64,000 nt of DNA, taken from Sclerotinia nivalis (Eukaryota > Ascomycota > Leotiomycetes > Helotiales > Sclerotiniaceae). The position numbers and the translations under genes were made by a program. Position 1 is the first letter of the stretch. Each line of letters begins with the position of its first letter. Shown here piece by piece: positions 11,554-23,610 of this stretch. The notes beneath the pieces are model-generated. The model made no database searches. It saw only the letters and a program-made list of their open reading frames with translations, and had not been told where the DNA came from. The stretch covers positions 556,001 to 620,000 of the forward strand of contig JAPEIS010000005.1 in assembly GCA_029531795.1 (NCBI GenBank), read 5' to 3'.

Positions 11554-11997
11554 ATGCCTCAAAAAGAATCTGTTTCGACCGACAAGGCACCACCGCCATT
11601 ACCGTTCTTCTCTCAGGCCATCAAGTGTCAAGGAATGGTTTACTGCTCTGGTAGCATTGGGATGGATGTCACTACCATGAAACTCGTCGAAGGAGGAATT
11701 GCTGATCGAACCGTATGTCTCGAATCTTCTACAGGTTTCAATTGACAGCATGATTGAATATAAATCTAGAGACAATCACTTCTCAATCTTCAGGCGGTCC
11801 TCGAGGCAGCTGGCAGTAGCATTGATAATGTGGTCAAAGTCAATGTCTTCTTAACCGACATGCAAAATTTTGCAGCCATGAATCAAGTCTATGCGGAGTT
11901 CTTCCATAAGGATCCTAAGCCGGCAAGAACATGCGTTGCGGTACACCAATTGCCATTGGGAACAGATGTGGAAATTGAATGTACAGCTCATCAGTAA
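11554..11997 (+). CDS. RidA/YjgF/YER057c family reactive-imine deaminase
   Basis: Hydrolyses reactive enamine/imine intermediates (for example 2-aminoacrylate) released by PLP enzymes; the fungal relatives are Mmf1 and Hmf1. Exon 1 is 11554-11712, the intron 11713-11769 (GTATGT...CTAG, 57 nt), exon 2 11770-11997; 128 residues, normal for the family. Motifs: FFSQAIKCQGMVYCSGSIGMD (the usual PYSQAI has become FFSQAI), RQSLLNLQAVLEAAGSS, VVKVNVFLTDM, and the substrate-site block PARTCVAVHQLPLGTDVEIECTA. That block holds the conserved Arg (PAR) and the Glu near the end. There is no obvious mitochondrial presequence, so cytosolic or nuclear is likely. A trimer is expected from the family. Confidence 0.93.
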
Positions 11998-12436
11998 GGT
12001 AATATATGTTTCTAATGCATGAAAAATATTATAGTTGACATAGCCTTTTTAGGGGAGAAGCACTGTTGCCGTCAACTGATTTACCATCAACTTTAAATCT
12101 TATCACTATGGATTAGTAGCAAGATATCAGGAGTCAAACTCTTCCAAGGTCACAAAGACTTTAAAATCAAAGGCAGTCTACAATTGTTTAGCTCCATACA
12201 GTACTTTCAGTTACGCCTTTTGACTCCTTTCGGAAAATAAAGAGGTAATGCTGCCAGCTTTTCTTTTCTTTGTATGACCGGCGTTCTTCGTTTCTTTGAC
12301 GAATGCTTCGTGATTGTCCTCTTTTTTTTTTCTTTTGTTACCTATCCATCTCTAATATTCTCGCAACATTGCAATATCGTGAAGACTTCGAAGTACACAT
12401 TACGCATACAGTAATTGTTAATCATCTTCAACCGAT
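11998..12436. other. Intergenic between RidA and the repeat-tailed membrane protein
   Basis: A 439-bp spacer holding the 3' end of the RidA transcript and the promoter of the next gene on the same strand. A T-run with TTTTTTTTTTCTTTTG (about 12323-12338) lies roughly 100 bp before the next ATG. Nothing else stands out. Confidence 0.45.
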
Positions 12437-14776
12437 ATGTCGTTCCTACGAAATCGCACCAACTTTCGAACTGATATAGATGACGATGATAGAATTCCTG
12501 GTCAAGCCGATGAAAGTGTTTTATTTCAAACAACAGGAAGAACCGTCCGACACTCTCAGCAATTAGTTCGCAGCCAGATTCTAAACCCAAAACTAACCCA
12601 AGATCGAAGAAATAAAGCACGAGATGCATTGGCAGCGGTGCGAGGTGCTGGCGATAAATTGAGAGGGATTAGTCTCCTTAGTGGTCTAGCTAGCAGTCCT
12701 GTGACAGATGTCGTCCCTGCAAGTGCAACACCTGAACAACTTGCGACAGGCGATGACCTTCCTCCGGTATCAGGTTTGGCAAGGGCCGACGGACCAATTG
12801 CGAATAATCAGGGGCCGGCTAGAAGAACAAGGTGGAGTTGGATGGCTCAATCACCTAACATCATAGCGGACCTCAAAAACTTTATGCCACTCCAATTTGA
12901 GTTCCCTCCACATCCGGAAAGAGATCGCAGTAATGATTGGTTTCAGGATGCATATGCCGTCTTATTTGATCGAATCATTGTATTTGCTAAAGATTATTTC
13001 GGGTTTCAAGATTTAGAGGGAAATTTTAATGAGCCTTGGGCCATTGACATGCCAGATGAGTTTTACAGATATGTGGAGCTTATTGCTGAACCGGATCCTG
13101 CAGTTGGAGGATGGGATGAGATGTTAACAAATACGGAGACGAGGACATTTCTTATTGTGGGTATTATAGTAAAGATCTTGGAGGTGAAGGTTTTTGCACC
13201 AAATCTATGGGGAAATACTAAAGAGGGGGAAGATCTTCTGCATAATTTAGATCGTGCACTTCTGGATAGTGAAGGTATGGACCCCAGACTCCCAGAAGGT
13301 GGACTTCTACCATGAATTTTTACTAAAAAAGATTAACCTGCAGGCTACAGTCGTCAGCAACTTCGCTGCAAATCTATTCGCACTCTCCTAGGAGGAGCAT
13401 CCGTAACCCCAAACTTTCACAAAGATTGCACGACCCTCACAGCACAAATACTCCTCCTCTTGGGCCCTCTTTTTGACTATCTCACCCTTCTTCCTGCTCG
13501 CCCCAACACCATCATTCCCCAACCTACAGCTCTATATCAATCCCTTCACAACATAATCTCAAGCGCCGCCTACCTCTCCCTCTGCACACGTATCTCCCCA
13601 ACCATAATGCACATCACATCTCTCGTCCCAGGCAGCCTCTACAGTCCCGAAGAACACACATCCATCCTTCAACCATCGTGGACTCTTTCTAAAACTATCA
13701 TTCAAGATAGATGGACCAGAGATCATGAACTGATGGAAGTTGAACGTGCGCAAGCCGAAGGCTATAAAATCGGCTACGAAATTGCCGGCCAGGCCCGCCA
13801 GCAGTCAAAAGCAGGAATGCTGGCTCTTCAAAGGTTTCTCGATGCTCAAAAGAAATTGGCTGAACATAAACCACCGGGATATACGCATCGGGCGAGTGTT
13901 AAGATTGCAGTGTGGCCTGTTACTCGGAGATATTGGGCGGGAAATTCAAAACCAGGGGGTGACATGGATGGGCAAAGTGTCTATAATGTTACGGGTGCTG
14001 GAGCGGTATTTTATTATAAAGAAATAGATAAACCAGTCGAATCACTTTTTGATTTTGTTGCACGAAAAAAGAAGATGATTCATGGCAGATACAAAAGAGC
14101 GAGAGATCTTCTAGCCGTGTTGGGATTGTTATCTTTAGGAGTATTCCTAGTTCTCTTCTACGTGGTTGGATGGGCCGGATCGATAGCTTGGATGGAAGGA
14201 GTTCTAAATAGCATCACAGAGTTCCTAAAACAGTGGATGGAAAAGGGAAAAGAGGCAGCTCATAGCGCTTATGGATGTTCTGGATCTCCGGGTGCAGATT
14301 GGTTGGCGAGGACGGGGGAGGATCCTCTAGGTGGTGTTAAGGATGTGTATTCAAAAGCAACGGATGGTATCAGGGAGAGCTACGATACATTTTCTTCGAA
14401 GGCAATGGAGGGTGCTCAGGGGGGATTTGATATATATGCTAGTCAAAAATCGAAGGCTGCAGAGGCTTATGATTCGTTTTCTCCAAGGGCGAAAGAGGGG
14501 TTTAAGGAAGGTTTTCAAAAGAGAACGTCGAAGGCTGGAAGTACGTATGATAGGGTAGCACCAAAAGCAAAAGAAGGTGTTCAAGACGGCTTTGATGCAT
14601 ATTCTTCTAAACGATCGCCTTTGGGAGGTGTGGCGGGTGATGTGTATGAAAAGACTTCTGTGAACGCGAAAGGTGCGTACGAGAAAACTTCTTCTAAGGC
14701 AAGAGATGCGGCGGGGGATGCATATGAGACGGTTTCGAGTTATGCGGAGACAATGGCGCATGGAAGGGAGGAGTAG
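12437..14776 (+). CDS. Hypothetical one-pass membrane protein with amphipathic repeat tail
   Basis: I do not recognise a named family. Exon 1 is 12437-13274, the intron 13275-13343 (GTATGG...CTGCAG, 69 nt), exon 2 13344-14776; 756 residues. The first ~530 residues look globular and soluble. One membrane helix is clear at about residues 534-563 (LLAVLGLLSLGVFLVLFYVV). From about residue 590 to the end come degenerate 20-25-residue repeats with cores such as SKAxEGxxxxFDxYxSK, for example KAMEGAQGGFDIYAS and KAKEGVQDGFDAYSS. They are rich in Ala, Lys, Glu, Gly, Ser and Tyr, with an aromatic pair at regular spacing. Such tails resemble LEA-3 or apolipoprotein-like amphipathic helices that bind membranes or lipid droplets; that role is inference. 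No signal peptide is apparent. Confidence 0.85.
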
Positions 14777-15110
14777 AGTAGGGTTTGTTTGTGTTTATAT
14801 TTTTGATTAGTTATAGTATAGTGATTTTTTGTATATTTATCAAAGTAAATTTTTTGTTTCCAATACGTCTTGGATAATGCAGTAAATTGAAATAGAAATT
14901 GAAATTGAAATGGCACTGGAAATAGATTGATTAAATGGGATGGGATTTTTATAGTATAGATATTGGTACGTATACTAGTATACTAGTAGTAGTAGTAAAT
15001 CCCTAATCGATTTGATCCAACTCTACCTAGCCAAGGGCTCCATAGACCATACAATATACTCTCTCCATAAGTATACTCTAATCTAACTCAGAAAAGGAGG
15101 AGAAATCCTT

Positions 15111-15166
15111 ATTAAATTTTAATTATCACGGAGGAGGTATTAAATTTTAATTATCATGGAGGAGGG
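15111..15166. repeat. Two tandem copies of a 28-bp unit
   Basis: The unit begins ATTAAATTTTAATTATCA and ends GGAGGAGG. Copies start at 15111 and 15139 and differ only at about one internal base (C/T) and the last base. Confidence 0.85.
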
Positions 15167-15295
15167 TTATACCGCGCGATTGTATCCGTAACCCCTCTCG
15201 TTACCCATAGGAGGAGGTTCGGATTCCTGAGAATCTGGTGATACTTTCGTGAGGTTGGTAATGTTATAAGCTAATCAATAGCTAATTATTTTTTT

Positions 15296-15311
15296 GGGGG
15301 GGGGGGGGGGG
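15296..15311 (+). repeat. Homopolymer run of 16 G after a T-run
   Basis: An uninterrupted G16 directly follows an eight-base T tract. Such runs are rare in AT-rich fungal DNA and are prone to length error in sequencing. It could fold as a G-quadruplex. Confidence 0.9.
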
Positions 15312-15557
15312 AAATTAGGAATGTTTATTTAGTTATGTTTTGTTTTGTTTTGTTTATATTCGTATTTATACATATACATATACATATATATAATAAAATA
15401 CCAAAAAAACCAATTTTCCACAAGATAAATGATGAATAATAGAGGGAGGGGAATGGGTAAAGGTTTCAGTTGTTGAGGATTTGGGATTTGGGGGAGGAAG
15501 GGAGGGTAGGGGAATTTGGAATTTGTGATGAGAGGTGAAGGAATTTAGGAGAAGGAA

Positions 15558-15640
15558 GAAATGGATGGATGGATGGATGGATGGATGAATAAATGGATAG
15601 ATGGATAGATGAATGGATAGATGAATGGATGAATGGAAGA
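15558..15640 (+). repeat. GGAT-type microsatellite/minisatellite
   Basis: Starts as perfect ATGGATGGATGG units and decays into ATGGATAGATGA and ATGGATGA variants. It produces an open frame on the other strand that is repeat-derived and not a gene. Confidence 0.85.
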
Positions 15641-16185
15641 ATGATATAAAGGAGGATGAGTAAACGAAGTGAGTAAAAGGAATTAATAAAGAGAGGAAAT
15701 GGATAAGAGAAGAGAGGTGAATAGAAGGAGTGATTGAATATAAATGAATATTCAAATAAATTACCTATATTCGCTAAAGAGCACTTACCATTCCCCCAAC
15801 ATCAAATAGTCGGGCATATATATATCAATATAAACACTCATGAAAAGATAAATTCCAATCATCACGTAATATGCTTTTATTTTTCCACAATAGGATGATC
15901 CGTAACATCCATAAGCCTCAAGTAATTAACCAGATATAAAATACCACTTTATATCTCATTTCATCCATTCTTAAATCTCGGATACGCCAAGCATCCCATT
16001 TGAATATCCCAAGCCAAAGAGAAACGAGAAAACGCCGACCTTCGAATGGGTATTGAAGTAATAAACCCTCTTAAACACCATCCCAGCCCAAGCTTCATGT
16101 TGGATTCGTTTAAATTTCCCTCACGCCCAAGCGCCCTGTAAAATCAATCAAGTCATTTTTCGTAAGAGAGTTGGAAATGATATTC

Positions 16186-17833
16186 TCAAGGTCCTGCAGG
16201 AGGATTTAAAGGCTCTGGTTTTTGTTTCTTTTCCTTCTTGGCCCAACGAAGGCCGCAGGCGTTACATAGCGTCTTGGGACCTTGAGGACCTTTGCGCCAT
16301 TCTGGTGAATCCAGAGTACCTTTATCAAATGTTAGCTTTTCCTTTTAAATCTTTCAAAATCAGTAAATAAATATGGTACATACCACAATCCGTACAAACA
16401 TATTCATCTACTAGCTTCATCTTCTTCTTTTTGTCTCCTGAACGACCATCCTTGTCAATTGGTATGGCAATTCCAGCATCACCTCTAATCAAAGCTGGAC
16501 TATGGTCACCAGTGCTAATCCCTTGGCTTCTTTCACCTTCTCGATATTGTAACCCAGTGAGCATTTCTATGCTATCCACGCCCTCATACCGCATCATTTT
16601 ATCTTTCATGGAATCGGGTTTGCTACCAGAACTTGCATCCTCGAGATTCGCTTTGGTCAAAGTGCTATATGACATATCCGGCCTCGCTGGAGGAGGCATT
16701 GCTATAAAATCAGGATGGCTTGGGTCGACAGGCATAGATGTGCTCATGGCTGTGGTTATCGTCTCAGATGAGTCTGATGGCTGCTTATGGTAATTTCTTT
16801 CACTATCTTCGTATTCTTCTTCCTCTTCTCTCTTGAGATCCCTGATTTTCTTCGACATTCGCTCAAACTCGGTTTTATGTTCCAAAAATGAATCCAGTAG
16901 AATGGCGTTTTTGGTTGGATATTCCCGTGCCATCATAAAAAATCCTCTGCAATAATCTGCAGTTTCTGCTTGTGATTGTTGAGTGGTCGATGGAGGGGCT
17001 GTCGATGCGTAATGAGCATGTCCATGGGACTCAAAAATTATGAACGTCTTGTCCTTCTTGTGAAATCGATAGTAGAATCGTAGTGCATTGCCTGAAGCGA
17101 TGGATTCATTGAACTCCCTAAGATACATTGCACTATCATCTGGATGTATCAAATCCTGAATGAATTTACCTGCAAGTTCCTCTGGCGTATATCCAGTGAG
17201 AGCTTGACAGCTAGGAGAAGCATAAACCAGCTTTCCATTGGGAGTTAAGACGTGCATAAAATCCTTAATCTCCTCAACAACCTTTTGTGGCCAATTTCTT
17301 CGTTTGGTAAAATCGTTCACTGAGCTGCTACTGGGAAGTGAAGGCTGAGCGCCAAAGCCTGTGGGTAACGGTCCAGCACCAATTTCTCCAATCTGACTAT
17401 CCCCGACATTTGTGAGAGCCTTTCCAGCATCATCTGTTTGCTCATTTCCGGTCTGCGACATCAAATTGTTGAGTGGAGTGAAAGATTTTGGAGTGTTGCC
17501 ATTGTCGCCAAGAGTATTCATATCAATGTTCATGCTCATATCAGGTAAACCATCAAAATCATTAAACAAATTATCCTGTAACATATCGCTCATTAAATTA
17601 TCAGATAAACTTTGGTCGGCCTAGACTCGGGATTAGAATATGGCATAAATGAAAATTGGGGTTGAGAGGTCCAGAAGATCTCAAAAAGATCTCGATCGAA
17701 CCGCGTTTCGTACCTGCGAGGCTGACAAGACCCTATTCATGGACCCGAGGTTGTCTGCATGATGATGATACATGACGGCAGTAGGGTCCAAATCCATATT
17801 ATTCATATGTATTGATGGATCACCCTCCGACAT
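16186..17833 (-). CDS. WC-2: White collar 2: PAS + GATA zinc-finger transcription factor
   Basis: Partner of the blue-light receptor WC-1 in the white-collar complex, which activates light-induced and clock genes in the nucleus. Three exons: 17714-17833, 16384-17620 and 16186-16319, with introns GTACGA...CTAG (93 nt) and GTATGT...AAAG (64 nt); 496 residues (N. crassa WC-2 is about 530). The PAS domain spans about residues 149-245 (ending [11 protein letters not shown]). An acidic coiled stretch with [16 protein letters not shown] follows. The C-terminal GATA finger is C-x2-C-x18-C-x2-C ([15 protein letters not shown]...CNAC), split by intron 2 right after CTDC-G. A basic KKEKKQKPE segment follows it. 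The start [14 protein letters not shown] was chosen because the first exon splices in frame. Divergent from RAD50. Confidence 0.95.
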
Positions 17834-19435
17834 ATCGAATTTTAATTATCCTTTTGATCCTTTGGGCGCAAAAGAAGAGTATTTTTGTAATGGGTATTTC
17901 AAACTTGAAGAAAGAATTGTAATGTTATTTGTGTCGCCGAATGTGAATGTGGTGCTGAGGCATTAGCTCTGAGAAGCCTTTTTTTTTCTTCTTCTTTTTC
18001 TTTTTCTTTTTCTTTTCCAGTTTTCGTTCGGAAGTTTGGGTTAAAGTTTAATAAGAAGGGGAAGAAAAAATTGAAATATAGAAAGAATGGTGAGTCGCAT
18101 TAAAACGGAATTGAATTTGATTGATATCAATTATTATCTAGGTATCTGAAGAACTGATGACGAAATAATGTGATAAGACGGGAAATGAGAAAATCATGGG
18201 AATGTGTGAAAATGTGATGTTTTTAGAGAAAGGTGGATATATGGATATATGGATATATCATATGGATATATGGAGTAGTAGGTATTGTATTAGATCAGGT
18301 TAGGTAGGTAGGTAGGTAGGTAGGTAGGTAGGTAGATAAAGTAGTAGTGTATTAAGGGCTTATGGTGTTGAAGAATTCCCAGGTGTCAGAGTAGAGTGGG
18401 AAGAAGTTTTTGGGGCTGATGGGTTGAGGTACCTAGTACTTAAGAAGAAGGGATATGACTACGGGAGTTATTCTTAGTGAAAACCCTTAGGTAACACTAA
18501 ATTCATATTTAACCTAGATAATAGATATGAATTATATTAAAATAAAGAAAGAAAGAAAGAAAGTTCTGAATTGATTTATCAGCCAGCGTGTTTTGAAGCA
18601 AAATAAAAGATATTTTCATTATAATACTTTTCCAAGCTATTAAACCAATTATTGTATTCAGTTCCCTGAGTAGTAATAACTTTAATTGATTATGATGAAT
18701 TTGATTGTAGATTCCTCGAGTAACGTACCTAATAGATGTTTGAGTCGTGCAAAGAAAAGTTGCAAAGGGATTTACATATCTTATTAGAGTCTCTAGATCA
18801 GATTTTTATGTTGTTGAGATTAATTTGTGAGCACATTCATTTTCTTTACTTTTCTCTCAATTCCCTTAATTTTACCTTCAATTGATGTTATAGGAACTTG
18901 GACCAGCCCTTTCATCAAACAAACCTTGTGGTGGCGGGGAATAGCTAGGTAAGCATTGACCATCCATCAATGGAGCACAGAACCGAACCAAGCTCAATAG
19001 GTAGGAGTTGCCTAGAATAGCACGTGATTCCGTGGTCAAACGCGTTTTCTTTCAACTCGATTTCCATTCGTCGCGTTGGCCACCTACCTACTCCTCCAAA
19101 TTTTTATGTACAGTTTAGAATCCACCCACCATCTTACCAACTTTCAAAATTATATCCTCATCTAGAGCGAAGCGAAAAAGCCTCCACGGCAGTGGCCCAG
19201 CGGAGCGTCATATCTATTTGTTTCCCAAGTGTTATCTATGTCAATCAAAACACCCAACAATCTAAACACAACCCTACCCAGGTAGCATTATTTTACTATT
19301 ATCATCTTCATACTTCTTACATTGGTTCTAGTGCTAACGTGGATATCCAGGCCTTAGAATCTTGTCACGATCATCAACTTTCTTCTTCCACCGCCAGCAT
19401 TCGACGGGCTCTGGTAGCCTTTTAAAGTCAACAAG
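17834..19435. promoter_or_regulatory. Long divergent region between WC-2 and RAD50 with microsatellites
   Basis: 1.6 kb between two start codons. It contains T/C tracts of (CTTTTT) type at about 17979-18017, GGATATAT repeats at about 18234-18272, a TAGG tetranucleotide run (18300-18334) and an AAAG run (about 18543-18562). These long repeats resemble long 5' leader regions of fungal regulators. A 133-codon open frame at 19024-19425, ending just before the RAD50 ATG, lacks family resemblance and is probably 5'-UTR sequence. Confidence 0.5.
18300..18334 (+). repeat. (TAGG)n microsatellite
   Basis: About eight tandem TAGG units, followed by TAGATAAAG. It lies upstream of both WC-2 and RAD50. 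Confidence 0.85.
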
Positions 19436-22400
19436 ATGTCGAAAATAGAAAAGATGAGAATATGCGGGTTAGTGTTATCGATGTCGACCATGTATCAGGA
19501 ACAGTTGAGCTTACTGGTTTCCGTTCTCATAGGGTGCGGTCTTTTGATCACAAGGGTTGGGAGAATATCTCTTTCAACACTCCTCTAACACTCATTGTTG
19601 GGCTTAATGGTTCGGGAAAGACCGTACGTATTGGCTTGCAGATTTACGCCAGAACTTAGCTAAGTTACAAACAGACAATCATCGAATGCTTGAAATATGC
19701 AACCACTGGCGCACAACCACCGAATAGCAAGGTTGGAGGAGCTTTCATTCATGATCCGAAAGTATGTTGTTACTCACCGACTCGTCGGTACGTTTTTATA
19801 CATGGTGCTTACATGAATTAGCTCTGTGGGGAGAAGGAGGTACTGGCACAGGTCAAGCTCTCGTTCCAAAGTACGACAGGATCGAGAATGGTCATCACAA
19901 GAAGTATGCAACTCACGGTTACGAAGACGGCGAGAAAGATGAAGACTCTAGATGCGGGATTGATGGTCAATAACGGCGGCGAGAGAACTGCTGTGTCTCA
20001 TAAAGTTGGAGAAATTGACAAAATCATGCAATCAGCTTTGGGCGTTTCTGAAGCCGTTTTGGACAATGTTATCTTCTGTCACCAAGATGATTCATTATGG
20101 CCGATGAGCGAGCCTTCACATCTCAAGAAGAAGTTCGACGACATTTTCGAAGCTACAAAATACACCAAAGCTGTCGACAGCCTCAAATCTTTGAAGAAGG
20201 ATTATGCTCAGCAGATTAAAGGCATGATCGCGGAAGAGGCGATCGCCAAGGACAACAAGGATAAAGGAGAAAAAACCAAGAGTCGTTGCGAAGAACTTGC
20301 AGCTCAAATTGATCAGTTGTCAGAGGAGGCCCTCAAAGACAAAGCCAACATGGAAGCAGTTCGAGAAGTGGTTGACGCAAAACAGAGACAGGCGGCCGAA
20401 TTTTGGGAACTGGTTCAAAAGCTCAGGACCAATAAAGAAAGAGTCAAATTCAGTGAAGAAAATCTAGAATCCCTTCAGAAGAGAATTAAGCCACTTTCTG
20501 AATCGGATGAATGGCTTAAATCAACGTTGGATCAATACGCGGATCGAATACTAGAAATGGAACAACAAGATGAGCAATTGCAGAAACAATATCGAGATCA
20601 GCAACAGAAGATGTCAGCAAACACCGGCGAACTTGGCCAAAAGCAAGCAGAATTAGGTCGGCAACAAGCCCTGAAACAAGCCTACGAAGAAGAGCTTGAA
20701 TCTAGAGTTCAGCTAGTCAAGAGTGCTGCTTCTAAGCATTCCATTCGGGGTTACGATGACGACATCAATGAGTCTCGAGTGAATGAGTTTATAGAGAGAA
20801 TCAAGAAGCTCTCTCGTGACAAGGAGCGTGATTTGGAGCGGGTTAAGGCGACCACTAATGACGAACTAAAAAACGTCCAGACCACACTGACAGAGCTTCA
20901 AAATCAGCACGCCATACGTGTCCAAGAAAAGGTCACCGCCAAGCAAACTATTTCTAACAACGATAGGAAAATGGGTCCTAAACAGACAGAACTTGGCTTT
21001 ATTCAGTTCGACGAAGGTGATAAAACCGGCCTTGAATCATCCTACAACGAGACCAAGGATCTTCTGGAGAAGATTAGGGCTCAATTTGAAAGTGCAGGCT
21101 GGGAAAGTCGCATCAGCGCTAGTAATGGACGTTTGCGGGAGCTTGAAGACGAAGAGAAATCCCTTAGAAAGGAGGCTTTTGAAATCAACAAACGTTCTAA
21201 TGACCGCGCTCAGCTTGATTATGTAATAGGAGAACTGAAAAAGACCAAGGGAAAACTAGACACCATGAAGGCAACCCACGGCGCAAAGCTTGATTCAATT
21301 CTTGGCTCAGACTGGCAAGTCGATACCCTTGGAAAGGATTTTCAACGTGCACTAGATCGAGAGAAAGATGAAGTTGCAGATGCAACGAATGAGCAAGAAG
21401 CTGCCAAAAAATCCTACTCTGAAGCAGGATTCCGATTCAACGCACTCCGCGACGACCTCAAAGCTAAGAAGGATCAACTAAAAGCTTGTGAGAACGCCGT
21501 ACTCAATTCTGTCAGGGACGAAGATGGCAGACCATTAGTTAGCATCGAAGAATATCCTAGGGAACTGAATCAGTTGGAGGAGGAGCGCGATGAGGTCCGA
21601 GATAATATTGATGGCTTTAAACATAAGATCGATTACTTCACTCAATGCCTAAATACTATTCAGACGAAAGACATGTGCAAACTTTGTGAGAGGGCGTTTG
21701 TAGAAGAAGGGCATCGCTCGGCAGCAATGAAGAAGATTCAGAAACTTCTCAACAAGGATGCTCGGGAAACTTTGCAGGGACAGTTAGAGATCTACAACGA
21801 ACAAATCAAAATCGCAAAAGCAGCCCAATCACAGTATGACATATACCAATCTCTCAAAGACGAAATCCCAAGGATCGAGCAAGACGTCAAGAAGGCGGAT
21901 GAAGAAAAACAAAGATTGCTTGAAGAAGTCGAGCACCATGACAGTATCGTCGAACGCAAGAATGCTAGACAAAGAGATGTTGAGTCTCTTACCAATATCA
22001 TCTCCTCCATCATTAGGTACAACAGCGATGTCACGGACCATGAGGCAAAAATCGACAGTTTATCCTCGCAGCAAAGTATTGCCGGAAGCATCATGACTGC
22101 TGACGAAATCCAAGAACGTCAGACAACTTGTAGTGAAAATATGCGTGAGGTCAGAGAACAATTGACCAAGGTTTTGTCTGAGAAGGATGCAGCCAAAGAC
22201 AAGATCAACGATATGGAGCGTGATCTGTCTCGTAAATCGCAAAGACTTCGGGATGTTATTCATGGATTAGCAAAGAAAGAAGCTTTGCAAAAGGAGATTG
22301 ATGAGCTTCTCGACAGCAATTCACAGCAGCGGGAAGCAATCAATCGTGCTGATACCGAGCTGGAAACTCTAAAGCCGAAAATTGACACTGCGAAGGCTAA

Positions 22401-23610
22401 ATACGAAGATATTCAACAACAAGGTCATGCAAAGGAAAGAGAAGTCCGATCTCAAAAGGAAAAGTTAGCAGACACTGTCCGTCAATTCTTGCAGCATGAG
22501 AAAAATATCAATGGATACATTGATAGCAATGGCCCTGAAAAGCTCTCTGCTTGCGAGCGAGCAATCAAATCAATTCAAGAGGACCAGAAGCGTATTAACG
22601 AAGAACTGGCCCAGATTACTACCGAGTTGAATGCACTTCGAGCTAAAAAGAGTGATTCAGATCGGCTGAAAACAAATATCAGCGACAACATCCTATATCG
22701 TCAAGAATTGGCTAAACTTGAGGTATATAAGAAACAAACCATTGAATTAGAAGCACAAAATGTGGAAGGAAACTTCGAGACATTGACAAAAGAGGCCGAA
22801 AAAATAGAAGCGAAATTCTACGACCATCGCCGCCTTTACCAGCAGAAAACAGCTGTTCTTGCAGAGAAGGATCAAAATTTGGCACAATACTTACTTGACT
22901 GGGATCTTAATTACAAGAACGCTCGGACAGAGTACCGCACAGCTATGATTAAAGTTAAGACCACAAAGGCTGCTATCGACGATTTAGGCAAGATGATTAC
23001 AGCTATGGACAAAGCAATTGTGAAATTTCACAGTGTGAAAATGGAGGAAATCAATCGAATTGCTGGTGAGCTTTGGCAGACGACCTACCAGGGTACGGAT
23101 GTTGATACAATCATGATTCGTTCGGAAAAAGATGAGGGCGAGACGGCAGCTGGTAACAAGAAGACAAACTATAAGTATCGAGTTGTGATGGTGAAGCAAG
23201 ATGTCGAGATGGATATGCGTGGTCGTTGTAGTGCTGGTCAGAAGGTTCTGGCTTGTATCATTATTCGTCTGGCGCTAGCTGAGTGCTTTGGTATTAATTG
23301 CGGTGTAAGTCTTCTTTTCCTCATGATCTGTAGAACTAACATTATTTCACAGCTCATTGCATTAGATGAACCCACGACAAATCTAGATCAAGACAACATT
23401 CGAGCACTCGCGGAATCTCTTCACGGTATCATTAAATCCCGTCAACAGCAAGCGAACTTTCAACTCATCATCATCACTCACGATGAAGAGTTCTTGAAGG
23501 TCATGCAGTGTTCTGATTTTTGTGATGATTTCTATCAGGTTTCGAGGGATCAGGAGCAGAATAGTAAGATTGAGAAGATTCCCATCGCGCAGGTTATGGA
23601 GGGGAATTAA
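19436..23610 (+). CDS. RAD50: DNA double-strand break repair ATPase Rad50
   Basis: SMC-like ATPase of the Mre11-Rad50-Nbs1 complex; tethers and processes DNA ends and activates Tel1. Five exons: 19436-19467, 19533-19623, 19675-19761, 19822-23304, 23353-23610; 1316 residues (family ~1312). The start [11 protein letters not shown] continues in frame across intron 1 into [12 protein letters not shown], the usual N-terminus. Walker A is GLNGSGKT (residues 34-41). The Q-loop region [12 protein letters not shown] is present. Long coiled coils flank a zinc hook CKLC near residue 687. The ABC signature SAGQKVLA lies near 1206 and Walker [13 protein letters not shown] near 1235. The last intron (23305-23352, 48 nt) is a multiple of three without stops and sits between the signature motif and Walker B. 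All key residues look intact. Confidence 0.96.

Larger units (their letters stand above)
14777..16185. other. Convergent intergenic region rich in simple repeats
   Basis: A 1.4-kb gap between converging 3' ends. It holds a 28-bp tandem pair (15111-15166), a run of 16 G preceded by T (15288-15311), GTTTT repeats (about 15334-15355), CATATA repeats (about 15366-15391) and a long GGAT/TGGATGAA minisatellite (about 15558-15640). No gene supported. Confidence 0.6.

Noticed and set aside
15366..15755. 129-codon minus-strand frame rich in Ile/His/Pro/Ser
   Set aside because: Entirely produced by the GGAT microsatellite and flanking low-complexity DNA.
19024..19425. 133-codon open frame directly before the RAD50 start
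   Set aside because: No family resemblance, and it lies where the RAD50 leader must be; composition looks noncoding.
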